DNA of 43,849 bases from Ophiothrix spiculata (taxonomy: Eukaryota; Echinodermata; Ophiuroidea; Amphilepidida; Ophiotrichidae), in NCBI GenBank assembly GCA_000969725.1, contig JXSR01S062131.1, one strand, 5' to 3'. Of the stretch, positions 10,719 through 22,724 are shown one piece after another. The notes under the pieces are model-generated. The model saw nothing but the letters and a program-made list of their open reading frames with translations, did not search any database and was not told the origin of the DNA. How positions within the stretch are numbered: position 1 is the stretch's first letter; every line of letters starts with the position of its first letter. A program made the position numbers and the translations under genes.

Positions 10719-11298
10719 ATAAATCCCTGGGGAGGGGGCCACTGTCATTACAAGGTGGACACCATGCGTGTACAAAAAAACGAGGGTTGTTTTTTAATGA
10801 ATGGACACTGTACTCGAGTACACTGGAAAGGGTATCAAAATCACAAAAATCTGAAAAAAGGGTATAGTTTACAAACACTTGGTACTTGTTAAGGGTATGA
10901 AAATAAAACTTTTCCCAAAAGTGTCATTTTCAATCAAACAGAACAATTGGCTGATAAATTTATCTCTGTTATTGACATTATGAGTAATGTGTTGTTAAAA
11001 GGGCAATATATAGCCAAGAAGACAAGAATATCTTATGAAAAACATTAATGAAAAGGGTATGTTTTACAGATAAGACTTGATTTGAACATACTTGTTTAGG
11101 GTTTTACAGATAAGACTTGATTTGAACATACTTGTTTAGGGTAGGGAAAACACAACAAAATACACACTGCTAACAAAATACTTGTTTAGGGTATGATATG
11201 AATGAAGTATAATGACTTGTTTAGGGTCCATTTTGAAAGGATGTGTATGAGCATGGTGTCCACCTTGCAATGGCAGTGGCCCCCCGGGATAAATCCCC
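10719..11298. mobile_element. TIR element of ~580 bp with internal tandem repeats
   Basis: Inverted ends of about 50 bp with a few mismatches: left ATAAATCCCTGGGGAGGG then GGCCACTGTCATTACAAGGT then GGACACCATG, mirrored at about 11250-11298 (CATGGTGTCCACC, GGCAGTGGCC, GGGATAAATCC). The interior is A/T-rich, non-coding, and holds repeats of GGGTATG and ACTTGTTTAGGGT plus a perfect 40-bp tandem duplication. Looks like a non-autonomous DNA transposon. Confidence 0.8.
11061..11140. repeat. Exact 40-bp tandem duplication
   Basis: Positions 11061-11100 and 11101-11140 are identical, starting GTTTTACAGATAAGACTTGA and ending ACTTGTTTAGG. The ACTTGTTTAGGGT end recurs at about 11180 and 11216 inside the same TIR element. 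Confidence 0.9.
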
Positions 11299-11524
11299 TT
11301 CTTTAGAACAACTCTGTTCCTCAAAGAAAACAAGCAGCAAATGACACAAACGCACAAAATCATATTGAATATCAAAAAGGGTGTTGTTTATTTAATATAT
11401 TATCTCAATTTTGACTTCTATAATAACGGTGAAAGTAAACAACAGCAATCTACTCAACTAATCTACACTATTAAATAATAAACGCCATGCTTGGCATGAC
11501 TTACTACATATTTACTGTCATTTA

Positions 11525-11592
11525 TGACCTTTGACATATGACCTTAAGGTTAAAGAGTGACATTTCACGCATGACATTAAGATCAAAGGTCA
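11525..11592. promoter_or_regulatory. Two facing DR1-like nuclear-receptor half-site pairs
   Basis: TGACCTTTGACAT at 11525-11537 and AGATCAAAGGTCA at 11580-11592 each resemble a DR1 (two AGGTCA-like half sites one base apart, as bound by HNF4/RXR-type receptors), with one mismatch, in opposite orientation. A similar word cluster is at 13920-13948. Sequence match only. Confidence 0.25.
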
Positions 11593-12865
11593 AATGTCAA
11601 GAATATGAATGAGCTCGAGTTTTACACATCACTTTTTAAAAGCAAATCTAGGGAAATATGATAAATGCAGAAGATATTGTGTCAAAAATCACACTTTGAT
11701 TTTTTATTCTTCTTGTTTTCAAGATTGTCGGCCAAAAACGCGCAATTCCCAGAATAAATTAAACACATAACAATGGGAATTGGCCAAAATGAGCTTATTT
11801 TTTGCATTGATTCAATAAATACGCCTATTTATTCCGTTTAAAATTACAAAATGTTACATTAAATAAGCCAGCCCATAGATTGACTATGGATACCAAAATT
11901 ATGATAATGCATGTGGTTTTATTTTTACAGTGTATTACTATTCTACATAAGTGATTACTGTTATGTCTACATGAAGACTTGGAATGTTTATACTAGAATT
12001 AAACAATCTTTACGCAACATTTCCAATTTCTTTCAAAATGTTCACTTTATCGCTGGTCTCCAGGCGTCCATCTTGAAATTAAGTTGTAATAATTCCAATT
12101 GTTTGTAGCACACGAATGTACACTTGGGACAAGCAGGCCTAATCTTCTTGCACAAATGAACTCAGCTACAATTCCAATCAAGAATGACAACTTTTAAATG
12201 TCTGTGGCCTGCTTCGTGGTCACATGACAAGACACGGTCCCTAAAACCAGCATTGGAAATATTTCTAATCAAAATGGAAATCTTCATCATTTGTGGAATC
12301 ATAAATGTAATTTAAATCCACAAACGATAATGCATTTCTCCCCCGCTTTTTGCACACTTCACAAAGTAAGTATTTCTAGAATGTTTACATAAAACAATTT
12401 TACATATATTGGCAACACTGGCAGCCATTTTGGCCTTGTTTTAACTATACATAACAATACATATTATAACAACAAGGAATACTAACACATCTTCAGTATT
12501 CAACACTTTATACATATCATAATAAAAAATAGTCGACTACCTTTGGTAGCCGATATCACTATCAAGTATAAAAAGACAAACGCTAGCTCAAGTATGAAAT
12601 CTGGCAACAGAAAAACTTTTGTTGAGTCACAAACAGCTGCGTTAAGATGCAAAATATATATTTCTCTCTTTTTTTTAAATCATTTTCATTCACATTTCCA
12701 TCTGTTTTGTCACTATTTTTAAGATATTCGACCAAATATACATTTCATCTATTTATTTTATTTCAAAAATACTTCACATTGTATAAAATTATTTTTAGAA
12801 GTCTTGTAAGAGCATAACTTGGTCTCTAGCCATGCCTATAGACATTTTACAGATAAATCTGAAAA

Positions 12866-13100
12866 TGTCATTTATATCAAACTTAACAAAATTCCTTTCA
12901 CAGCAGTAGCAAAAATGCAAAACGGGATGGAAACACTTGACTTGCTATACTAAAACCAAGTGCTACTTGGTACAAAGCATATATCAAACTTATTTAAAAT
13001 CGTTTATGAAATTTAACTTTCACAACATTTATCAAAAGTGCAAAACTGAGAGGCAACACTGACTTATCACACCAAGTGTTACCAGATTGGTAAAAGCTGA
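12866..13100. repeat. Degenerate tandem pair, unit ~116 bp
   Basis: Two copies share, in order, 'tatcaaactt', 'tttcaca', 'gcaaaac', 'aacact(t)gactt' and 'ccaagtg(c/t)tac'. In the second copy GGCAACACT and AGTGTTACC form a small inverted repeat (13052-13083). Confidence 0.45.
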
Positions 13101-13383
13101 AAGTAAAGATGCGGATTTCCCATGTATAAAGTGTTGTGCCTTTATTGAACCTTAATGCTGAATTAGCGCTTAAATAGACACCTACAAATAATGCAGACTT
13201 GGCAAGTCTGCCTTAAGATCCTAAAACATCATAAGAATACTTTTGCAAAGTTTGAATAGCGCCACCAATAATCGTTATCGCTGATGACAGGAAATCACAT
13301 TAACAACCCTTTCAAATGTAAGAGGCCTACAAAGTCTTACTTTTTAGCAATCTAACATGAATCCCAAAATCAAATTAAATATG

Positions 13384-13495
13384 TATCCCATAATGCATCT
13401 CAACAAAATTTCTATCCCATACTGCATTCAATAAAACTTGTATCCCACAATGCATCTCAATAAAACTTATATCCCATAATGCATCATAATAAGAT
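13384..13495. repeat. Four 29-bp tandem units with TATCCCATAATGCATC core
   Basis: Units start at 13384, 13413, 13441 and 13470 (spacing 29, 28, 29). Each reads TATCCCAtaaTGCATc followed by a CAAyAAAACTT-type spacer. The core resembles the Staf/ZNF143 site core CCCATAATGCAT. It lies about 1.4 kb downstream of the runx stop codon. Confidence 0.8.
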
Positions 13496-14200
13496 TATCA
13501 ATAACTGATTCCTGTCCAGCAATAATCCATATTGATCACATACTCTGCTATGTTGTCTTACTGATACAAAGCGAAAGCACTATAATAACATGGTATTAAA
13601 ACTTAATTTTTACTAAATCTCTTTCTAAATTACATTACTTTTAAATCTTAACATTGCACTTCTGACTTCATAATCTTGTTAAAATATAAATAAACAAGCC
13701 ACTGATGCCCAAATCGTTTAATATTTTTTGGAACACTAGCATTGCATGGTAGGAATGTGAAAAGCGCCCTCACAATTCCACACATCTTTTTTTTACTGCC
13801 AATCATGAGGTCAAAGAATTATCATTCCAGGTCAGACATGCACATTTGTGTATCTGTTTAACTTATATGGAAGACCCTTCCAATAACTAACCAAGGCACT
13901 TTTTTGTAAACTTTACCCCTGACCTTTTTACATTTTAACCTTTGACCTTTAACCTTGATAGATGCAACATTATTTTGACACAAAAATATCTTAGCATATC
14001 AATTTTTGTTGATAAAACACATTCCTGTACAATATTTGCTAATTTGAAAATGAAAATAGTACGTGTTAGAACATTCTATATCACCAATGACTCAAAAACC
14101 AACTTTGTTCTGATTGGTTCCTTGACCATCGATAGGAAGTTCAAGGCAAGGTCAAACTGTCTTTCCTGATGATCAATTTATCTTGTGACAAATAAAGATA

Positions 14201-14206
14201 TTTATT
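14201..14206 (-). terminator. runx: Candidate polyadenylation signal for runx exon C
   Basis: First canonical minus-strand AATAAA found downstream of the TGA, giving a 3' UTR of about 0.7 kb. Others follow (for example at 13146-13141), and RUNX 3' UTRs can be several kb, so the true end could lie as far as about 12.3 kb. Confidence 0.3.
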
Positions 14207-14367
14207 GGTTATTGTTCTGTAACAGCATCCTGTGAGTTCTAACCACAAAGATCAACTGGTTTTAAACAATACATGGATGGAACTAAAACAAAAGATTGAT
14301 GTAGGCCAAATCCTTATGATTGTATTGTCACATGACTGATATCATGTTCTAAGAACTCATGGTTGGG

Positions 14368-14457
14368 AGTGTTGCCAAAACTCAAGTTTTCTGATTTTAA
14401 AGCGCCATATTGTATCGCCAATGGTTTGGGCTTGATAAAAATAAGTCTGGCAACACT
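14368..14457. mobile_element. Miniature element with AGTGTTGCCA termini
   Basis: The 10-bp perfect inverted ends AGTGTTGCCA and TGGCAACACT enclose 70 bp. The end sequence resembles hAT-type CAGTGTTGCC termini, but no convincing target-site duplication was found. Confidence 0.35.
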
Positions 14458-14921
14458 TTTGAACTATACCCAATACAGAGCAGTTCCAACGAAATGAACA
14501 TATCCAATGACGAAATTGTAAGTAACTCTGTGCAAGCATTTAAGTTGCAGAATATATATATTTGCAAGTTCAAAAATACACATTTTTAGAACACTATTGC
14601 AAGCACTTTGTTGGTCGTTTTTCATACATACTTTGGCAATATTCAAGTCTGCAGATAATCACTTGTACACAGTTTTACATAAAAAGATAAAAGTAGTAAA
14701 TCTTAAATTGATTTTAAAAATTTCTTAACAACTTTGTCGATTACCAATACATCAGCTGGTAAATGGTATTTTGCTTTAACACAATGTTGGCAGTAAATAA
14801 CATCAGTGGGGATTCCCCAGGATCTTGCAAGGGGAAGTACCCCATCGTCCCCATCTTGTAGGGCTTAGCGGAACCAAGTGATTCAAAACTTGTTTAGATT
14901 TCAAAATTACTCTTTTGGTTT

Positions 14922-15844
14922 TCAATATGGTCGCCATACGTCTTCTTTTCTCACGTCATCTTGTACTGGCATGTGCGGTGCCATCGACGTTGTGATGCCG
15001 TGATGAGGGTCCACCATCATGGAGTGCGGATCGTGACCTTGCGGACTTCCGCCACCGTTACCGATATGTCCTAAGGGCATAGGCAAATCGAGTGTCCTTG
15101 TTGGGTCATGCTGTGTGCTGTATGGGAGCTGTGGAGTTAGTTCTTGAACGGTCGGCATATCGGGGATGGCATCGCTGGGCATATCACTTGGTTTGGATAA
15201 ATCGTCTTTGAGATGAGATTTATCGTCTAGTCGACTTGAGGATGGCAACATGGGGAGGGATGATGAGCTGTCGAAATAGTTCCCTTGAGTTGTCGGCGAA
15301 CTCATATACAGATGAGGATACAGTTGGTATGGCGGCGAACTCGGGAGGTACGGGGGTGACGTTAAGGTAACAGGCACTGTTGTTGGGGTCGAGAAGAGAT
15401 CCGAGGATGGCAAGGGGAATGGACCGGGCGTTACTGGTAAATACCGACTGCTGTCAAGAGTTGGTGATAAAACACTCATTGATGTTGTTGCTGGAAAAGA
15501 CATGGTAGAAGATGTTGTGTTTGTCGGGTAGACAAACCTTGGATCCGATGTAACGGTTGATTGGTTCGGATACCGTGTATCACTGCGCATGATTTGGTTA
15601 CTTGGCATAAGCAATGAATTGTCCGTAGTTGTGACTGTCGTTAATGGTACTAACTGATTGGATGTATCGGCTGCTTCTATTTTAACTGGAACTGGGGCGG
15701 GCATGGGGTCTATTGTTTGGTGAAGCTGTGTAGCAGATTGGGGTTGGGTTTGCATCGTTGGGTTGCCGGTGATGAATCCCGTTGGCGGATAGGATGGGTA
15801 AGATGTCCATGATGTTGTTGGTCTGGTGTTTTGGATTATGTTAT
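14922..15844 (-). CDS. runx: Runx exon C: C-terminal regulatory region ending in VWRPY
   Basis: Terminal coding exon. The acceptor CTCCAACAG precedes a 2-base phase completion (shared Asp codon), then 305 codons run to TGA at 14924-14922. The start of the open frame upstream of 15844 is intron read-through. Landmarks: SWTSYPSY near the start resembles the SWxYxxSY patch after the RUNX linker; TSDPRFVYP (about residue 115) matches the ISDPRMHYPG block of vertebrate RUNX; a PPYLPSSPPYQLYPHLY stretch resembles the PPYPGSS/YHLYYG region; and the protein ends DVWRPY, the motif that binds the WD40 domain of Groucho/TLE co-repressors. VKIE at residues 54-57 fits the psi-K-x-E sumoylation consensus. 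The composition (Pro, Ser, Thr, Met, His) is typical of a disordered transactivation/repression domain. Vertebrates split this region over at least two exons; here it is one. Confidence 0.95.
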
Positions 15845-17208
15845 CTGTTGGAGAAAAAAGATTAAAAGAAAACAAATTAGAAAATTGACCCATAACGAAA
15901 AAAGTTTATGAGAAATTGTCAAAGTAGACAGCTCAAAATCCGGTGAAATTTTTTAAATGTACCTTTCTTGGGCTAAATTTTGCAAATATGTATCAAATAC
16001 ATCTACTGGGTATATTTTGATGTTTGACTGTATCTGCTACCATTGTGAAATCTGTAGATGAGTAAAACAATCCTAAATTATTTAACAAAGAACTGTAAGG
16101 GGCATGATTCAAAGTTGGAATTTTCTTCTAAAAACCAAAGCTGACTGAAAGCAGAGGTGGTTTTGTCTTTTCAGTGGAGCATCCCGGAATAGCGATGATA
16201 CAAAATGGTGAATAATAATCTCCATTACAAGTTCAGCGAAATGGATTTTTATAGTCCTACACATAAGATATTTTGAGATTGTGGTTGGATATAATCATAT
16301 TCAAAATCATGAACCCCATTTTGATCATCATCCATTTTCCATTATCTCATTAGATAAAGCAATTAGCATGATAGCCATTTCTTTGGAACTGTGTGAACTT
16401 ATCATCATGCTAGATGATTTCTGATTGGCTGAATCATTAAGTACGGGACATGGAGGCAGAAATCAAGCTGATTACAATATACATTTAGGCCAAGAGCCAA
16501 CAATTTGTGGGTCTTTGTAAGGGTTATTTCTCTCTTTTGAACTTTAGATGAACCTGCACCTGATTTTCTGACTAAAATCAATTCTTTATTAGGACCTAAT
16601 GTTTAACATTAATTTTTCTAAAGCAAAAGGAGTTTATTTTGGTGGTTAGCCTTTTTTTTGTTTTTTACACTTACAAAGATGCTTTTATATCCTAATAATA
16701 AACTCATTACCATATTGCAAAGTTAATTTTCTACTTGCCCGAGTTTTGTCATCTATAAATTCATGTTTTCTGATTTTAGTACAAAAAACAGGCATAGAAC
16801 ATGAATTAATAAAGTCTAAAATTGGAATAACATATTGAAATGAAAAGAACATCTGTCCTAGCTTAAATGAAATTGAAGTCATAATCGTCATGTGAAGATG
16901 ATATCATTGCAACGGATGTTACAAACACTTTGATTTGATTTAATGCGGATCCAGTTGATACAAATGCCATGTACAATTTTCAATATTCATTTTGAATGTC
17001 ATTGTAAAACTTGAAGTATTGATAATAAAACTAAGATGCAACTTTCACAATCTGAGATTGTTGAAAATGTGACTCAATATTTCACAATAGGGAAAAGTTT
17101 GTTACCCTCGGGATCATTTGAAGATGTGGTACCTATCCCATGGCCCAGGATGCATTTGAATGAAGTTCGTTCTTGTCTAGTGGGTTAATACTATTTCTGA
17201 GTCTTTCT

Positions 17209-17240
17209 TTTATTTATTTATATATTTATTTATTTATTTT
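17209..17240. repeat. (TTTA)n microsatellite
   Basis: About eight TTTA units, with one TATA interruption. Confidence 0.9.
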
Positions 17241-17915
17241 AAATTATGGGAGTATGCATCCTCCCTATGATTACAGGATTCCTAAAAACCAAAGAGCATT
17301 ATGGGATTTAAAATTTGATCTTTTAGACTTTCTAGTATTTTTGCCACATTCTCACTCCATTTACATCATTATTATCTAAGTAAAATCTTGAACAATAAGG
17401 AATAGGCCTATGTTTAATCAAAATGAAATTAAAAAGAGTGTTATAATAGATACACAAGATACATTATCACATACACAGAAAAAGTCGCAAGTCCAGTATA
17501 GTATTTTGGAGCAATGATTCATGGGATACCATCATCCCATCTGAAAAATAATCTATCTGTTCCACTTGTAAAACTGGTAGGCAAGCTGAGCAGTGAAACA
17601 ATGGCCGCCAGTTTTAGGTATGAATCACAAAGTTAGGATATCATTCCAACCATTCACTGGGTAACTTGTAACTGGTAAAAGACTTCCTGTGTGAGTCATC
17701 GCTCCGATTCTCAGAAATGAAGAAATGAGCAAATAAGCTGTGAGGACAAACAAGGCATTCAAAGCAGGGCATTTCTCTTTGACTTTTGATCTGATCTCTG
17801 ACACCATGTGTGTTTCCAGGAGGAAGTTGATGGTTGCTAGGAGGTTGTGGCCACCATCTTGGATTTAAAAAGTGCATAACAAAAATGCATTTTTGAATAT
17901 TTCTCATCCAATGTT

Positions 17916-18171
17916 TTATGAGTGACTAAAAACAAAACAAAATATATGTTTTTTTCTTTCAAATGTCAAACTAAAGGAAACCATGATATTTCATTTTTTC
18001 TTTCAAAATATTGACACAGATTTCATGTATTATGAGTGACTTAAAAAAAATAAAGTTTTTTTTTTTCTTTTAAATGTCAAACTATTAAAGGAAAACATGA
18101 TATTTCATGCATTTTTTTCTTTCAAAATGTTTATACATTCATGCATTTTTTTCTTTCAAAATGTTTACACC
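17916..18171. repeat. 114-bp tandem duplication with a nested 34-bp duplication
   Basis: TTATGAGTGACT at 17916 and 18030 start two copies that share TTTTCTTT, AAATGTCAAACTA, AAAGGAAA and CATGATATTTCAT in order. Inside the second copy TTCATGCATTTTTTTCTTTC then AAAATGTTTA is itself doubled (starts 18104 and 18138). Confidence 0.75.
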
Positions 18172-18449
18172 GATTTGAGATATGACAAATAAATTTCTGT
18201 TCAGTTCAAGGATTTGATCAGGACATACCAAAACACATCCTTCTATCTAGGAAGTGACAATACCAGTTGCAATATTTCTGGCACCTTCGCAGTGAACAAT
18301 TGGTACTTTAAAGGAGCAGAGTCATATCCAATATTAATTTGCAATTTTTAAATTGTTATGTGATGCGCTCAAAACCAGGATTTGATTTTTCTTAAATTTT
18401 GCCAATTTCAGCTAAAATCGATACTTTTTCAATATCGATAGGCAGAAGA

Positions 18450-18602
18450 AAAAAAATCACCCCTGGAACATGGAATAGGGGAAAAAACAGTAATTTGTAA
18501 GGAAACTTGAAAAATTGCCCCCCGAACAGGACGCAAAAACAATTCTACCCCGAACCCAACTTCCTGCTCCCCCCCCCCTGGGATATCTAATGGTGCGCCC
18601 CT
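18450..18602. mobile_element. One-ended relic of the GGGGCGCACCAT MITE
   Basis: The right end GGGATATCTAATGGTGCGCC then CC after a C run matches the right terminus of the element at 2367-2572. The body shares the same pattern of pyrimidine blocks, but no left terminus is present. Confidence 0.6.
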
Positions 18603-21600
18603 TACATCAGTTTCACAATGCACAAGTAAATTGGGAATCCCCAACTTAATTCATACTTTTAATCAAGGCAGTTAAATCTTAAGTTTAGTAAAAGTGTTGA
18701 AATCTGAATTCCAGGCCTATTGACCGAAAAAACCTGTTGATTATATTTAGCAAAGTAATAATAAAGATGACTAACCATTCTCTTTTCTTGTTATTATTTG
18801 ACACTTTAAATAGTTTCACCTGGTTGCATTCACCTGGTCCTAATATTTTGACAGTCACCAAATGATATTGTATTCAAATTTAGAACAAGCAATCAGGAAT
18901 TATATACAGATGAAACTCTGGTATTATCAAGCAACAGAACAATGCAGCATATTAAAATATTAGATATTGTTGTGAGTGATGTGAATAGTTTATAGGCCTA
19001 TAAACCTGCTGAAAATTTTCTTCAACTGATATAAATGCACTTTCAATTGTATTTATTCAAAAACCATGAAACGGCCAATCGGCATATTGGTTCAATGTTT
19101 GTGACATATTTAAAATTTATTCAAAAATAAGGTCTTTAGATTAAAAAGACAGAAACTTAAAACTTGTGATTAACATTCATTTAAAATGTTATTGAATAGA
19201 ACCATACATAGCCTACCCTTAAAGCTTTACAGCTTTTGAAATTGAAACTAAAATGGTATTTGAAACTGAATTAACAATCACACTATTTGGACCCAATATT
19301 TGTAATCAAAGATCTTACTACAAATACAATATTGATATTCTTTCCTAAAACAAATAGCTGCAAAACTTGGTTGGAAACTTTTAAGGTTATCTTTATATAG
19401 ATATTTATTTTGACTTTGTAAATCAATAAAACAGCCCATTAGATTAAATTACAAATGTATTTATATCCAAATCTATAAAAACAAAACAAAAGAGATCTAC
19501 ATTGCCTTTGAAAATTATCCAAAAGCAAAGTGATCTCGTATCAAAATACAACTTATACCAGATCCAAAACATGAGATATGGCTAAACCAGCTCGCGTGCT
19601 GGTAAAAACTGCCTTGAAGCAATAGCAAAATAAGTACAAAGAAATTTTAATAATTTTCCTCCTTTATAACTCTTAAGAATAGTAAAAAAGTACATTTACA
19701 GAAAAGGCATGCCTTCAGGCGAATCTGATCTTATAAAGAAACGCTAACGTCAAATGCTGTTATTATACCCCAAGTAGCCGATAGCCCCTCAATAGTGACC
19801 CGCTCGAGCGATTAACGTGTCCACAAAAAATGACCATTGGACTTGGCCGTATACTGACCAAATTTTGTAGCAAAGTACAGCACTAGCTGTAAATTTGATT
19901 GAGTTTAAGAAATTAAAATGCAAGAGTTTAATTAACAGTGATTAATTTTAAGAGCTGAATTTACTCAGTGACACCTGCCTTTTTTTAGTAAGCTTTGTTT
20001 AAGTAATCTAGATTTGTAAACACACACCACCATAGTGGAAATATTGCTTACTCATTTACAGTTTTAAGTTTTTTTGTACTTGACATATCAGAATTATATC
20101 AACTGAAAAAAATGCAAACTGATGAACAAAATAGAGTATCATATCAACGTTTATAAAAATCTGTTTTAATGGAATTGATAAGTGATGCATATAAAATGAT
20201 AAGTGAAGTAAATAAACAATAATAAAGATCTTGTAAAACGATCCTTTTTCTTATTACCAATTACCATTCAGTCAAAAAAGAGATCATGCTGAGAAAATAA
20301 AATATAAGTTTATGCTAGTAATAAAATTAAAATAAATTCCATTGAAAATAAACAGAAAATGATTCAAATTTTCCTCCTGCATTTGTCCTGCCAATTTAAA
20401 GAAGAATTAGTTCTTTTTTTAACAAACAATTTTCTTGATCATGTTTTCATATTCTGCACTTTATTGTAACCATAAACATTAATGAAACATAAGACTTAAA
20501 AAATCCTTTAAATTAATTTCATACGATGCTCATCCAATCTAAATCTAAATTTCAGACACTCATCCAATTTAATCTCAATTCCATCCTGTTATTATCCTCA
20601 TTTAGTAATGACTTTTAAACGTCTTAATTTTGTCAAAATCAGATTTAAACGATAGCAATCTCGGTCGAAAAGCCTGGAGCTCAGGTCATGCCCTGATCCT
20701 TATCTTTTATGAATCAAGCAAGAACAGAAATACAACAAAAAATGGGAATTACTTTAATTCTTATTTCTCTAAATGCTTCCTAAACTTGTCAAAAAAGGAA
20801 ATAATTTACATCTAAATCCTTCGGTTTTGACCTCATTTGCAACAACAAAATACAATTTTCGGCGAGCCAGTCTGCGCCGTAAAACAAAAGGGGGCAAAAC
20901 AAAAGGCACATGTCATTATTGCTCGGACTTCCTGTTCTCAAAACAAGTCTTGCGGAACAAGTTCAGCCAGTTTCCATTCTGGGGTACGGGACCGGAATAA
21001 ACCTTTTTAATTACTTGGCACCAAATGACCAAGCAGGACTTCAAGGCACAATGACGCACAATTTGACATATGAAGTGGAGGTACTTTAAATTGCTTGTGT
21101 ACGAGTTCACTGATGCATTTGTAACACTGACCGGATGGACATGACTTAATTATAAGGTGTGCAATCATGTTTTTTAATGATTTTTAGCGAGAAAACTTTT
21201 TATAAACTTTAAAAACAAAGGCAAAATTTCAACACCAGATGGACTTATGTTTTGTTTCGCATAAAACTTATTGAGCAAACAGAAAAGACTCTAATGACCA
21301 GAATAAAAACAATGAAAGATATTAAAACAATGGGAAACAATAACCTGTCAAACTAATTTACACACAATATAAAAAGTACCAATTTTGATTTAGAAAATGA
21401 CATTTCAGAATTGCTATTACCACCAAAGTTGGTCTTTAAATTGCCTATTTTGTTTTGTGTGGTGCAAATAAATTATACAAAAGGTAAACCACATATTGGT
21501 ATACAAGGTTGGTGCAGGAAACCTCAATTAGGTGTAAATTGCCCGATTATTTAAACCCATTATGGATTACGTGGAAAAATTAACACTTAGTCTTTAACGA

Positions 21601-22273
21601 GATAATGATTTTGAACAAACTTTGGAGAGAATAAAACAAATGGTTTGATTGATATTCATTGATTCAAAAGGAGGAGACTGCAGTCTTATGCAAAATTGTC
21701 AAAAACAAAAAAGGGTTTTTAAGGAACCAAGTGTAATTTATTGAATCTTTTACAGGTTAGAACACTGCACCCTTAGGTTTTGATATCATTTTTATCGAAA
21801 TCATAAATATTCAACCAAAACTGAACACACAAAAAAACAAAATTCTAACAGAAGTCCCAATCTTATTACAATCCAAAAGGATGGTGTAAACAGCAAGATC
21901 AGCAAACACATCATGCCAACTCAAGGAGACATAGACGCAACTGAACTTAATCAACACCTCTGTGGATCTGTTGTTGAAATTAAAGTATTGAACTTCAACT
22001 ACCGAAGAAAAATATTGTATTTTAACATCAAAAATGACATGGGTTGTCAAACTAAACTTCCCGTCCCCCCCCCCCCCAATGGATGACATGTGTATTCATC
22101 TCTCATCCTGCACCAGGGAGGTGTAAAGGTTTAACCTCCCTGCAAGCACCACCTCCTTGCCATCCCATCCAGCATCTCTCATTACTCAAGTTTTCATTTA
22201 CTAGTATTCATTTCTTAGTGGCACACTTTGATTTTCATCAATATGTGAGGCTTCAAAGTTGTGTCCATTTCGA

Positions 22274-22307
22274 AACCACAAAACCACATATTGACAAATT
22301 TGTGGTT
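22274..22307. promoter_or_regulatory. Cluster of three RUNX-type binding sites
   Basis: AACCACA at 22274-22280 and 22282-22288, and TGTGGTT at 22301-22307: three exact matches to the RUNX consensus TGTGGTT in 34 bp, two direct and one inverted, inside an intron of runx. It suggests an autoregulatory element, since RUNX genes are known to contain RUNX sites. No functional evidence. Confidence 0.4.
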
Positions 22308-22686
22308 CACATACAAGCAGATAATACTAACTGTTTTGAATTTGTCTGTATATATAACTCTCAAGTTCAAACTGATCCCAGTCATTGGTTTTGACTTTGG
22401 CACTGCTCAAGTGGTATATTTTAAAATATCAATAAATTAAATCAATCTGGATGGAGGAGGGTCACTAACATTAACGCAAGGTACGGGTATGTAAGACCCC
22501 CTTTTCAAGCCTCCTCTTCCGCTCCCCAAGATGCTCATTTCAAGATTATTTCAGTTCCGAAGACCCCGTTTTCCCAGTGTGTTTTATTAAATTTCAACCT
22601 AATTTTGAGCGTTTCTCAGCTCAAATAATTGTATTTTTATGGGAAAAAGCAGTTCCTTAGACCTCAATTCCGCAAGACCCTAGGGG

Positions 22687-22724
22687 ATGGACCTGGCAAG
22701 CTTGCAAGGTCCATTTAGATGGAC
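22687..22724. repeat. 28-bp near-perfect palindrome of the TCCATCTAGATGGA family
   Basis: ATGGACCTGGCAAG followed by CTTGCAAGGTCCAT is a palindrome with one mismatched pair, followed by TTAGATGGACT. The same words form the ends of the foldback at 2228-2303. Confidence 0.65.

Larger units (their letters stand above)
11600..14200. other. 3' flank or long 3' UTR of runx
   Basis: No gene seen. The plus-strand frames at 11911-12108 and 13942-14169 have no recognisable domain. The stretch contains a degenerate ~116-bp tandem pair, a 29-bp tandem array and scattered GGCAACACT words. Whether any of it is transcribed as runx 3' UTR cannot be told from sequence. Confidence 0.4.

Noticed and set aside
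22083-22403. Open frames on both strands next to a poly-C run
   Set aside because: No recognisable domain; lies in the runx intron and overlaps simple and inverted repeats.
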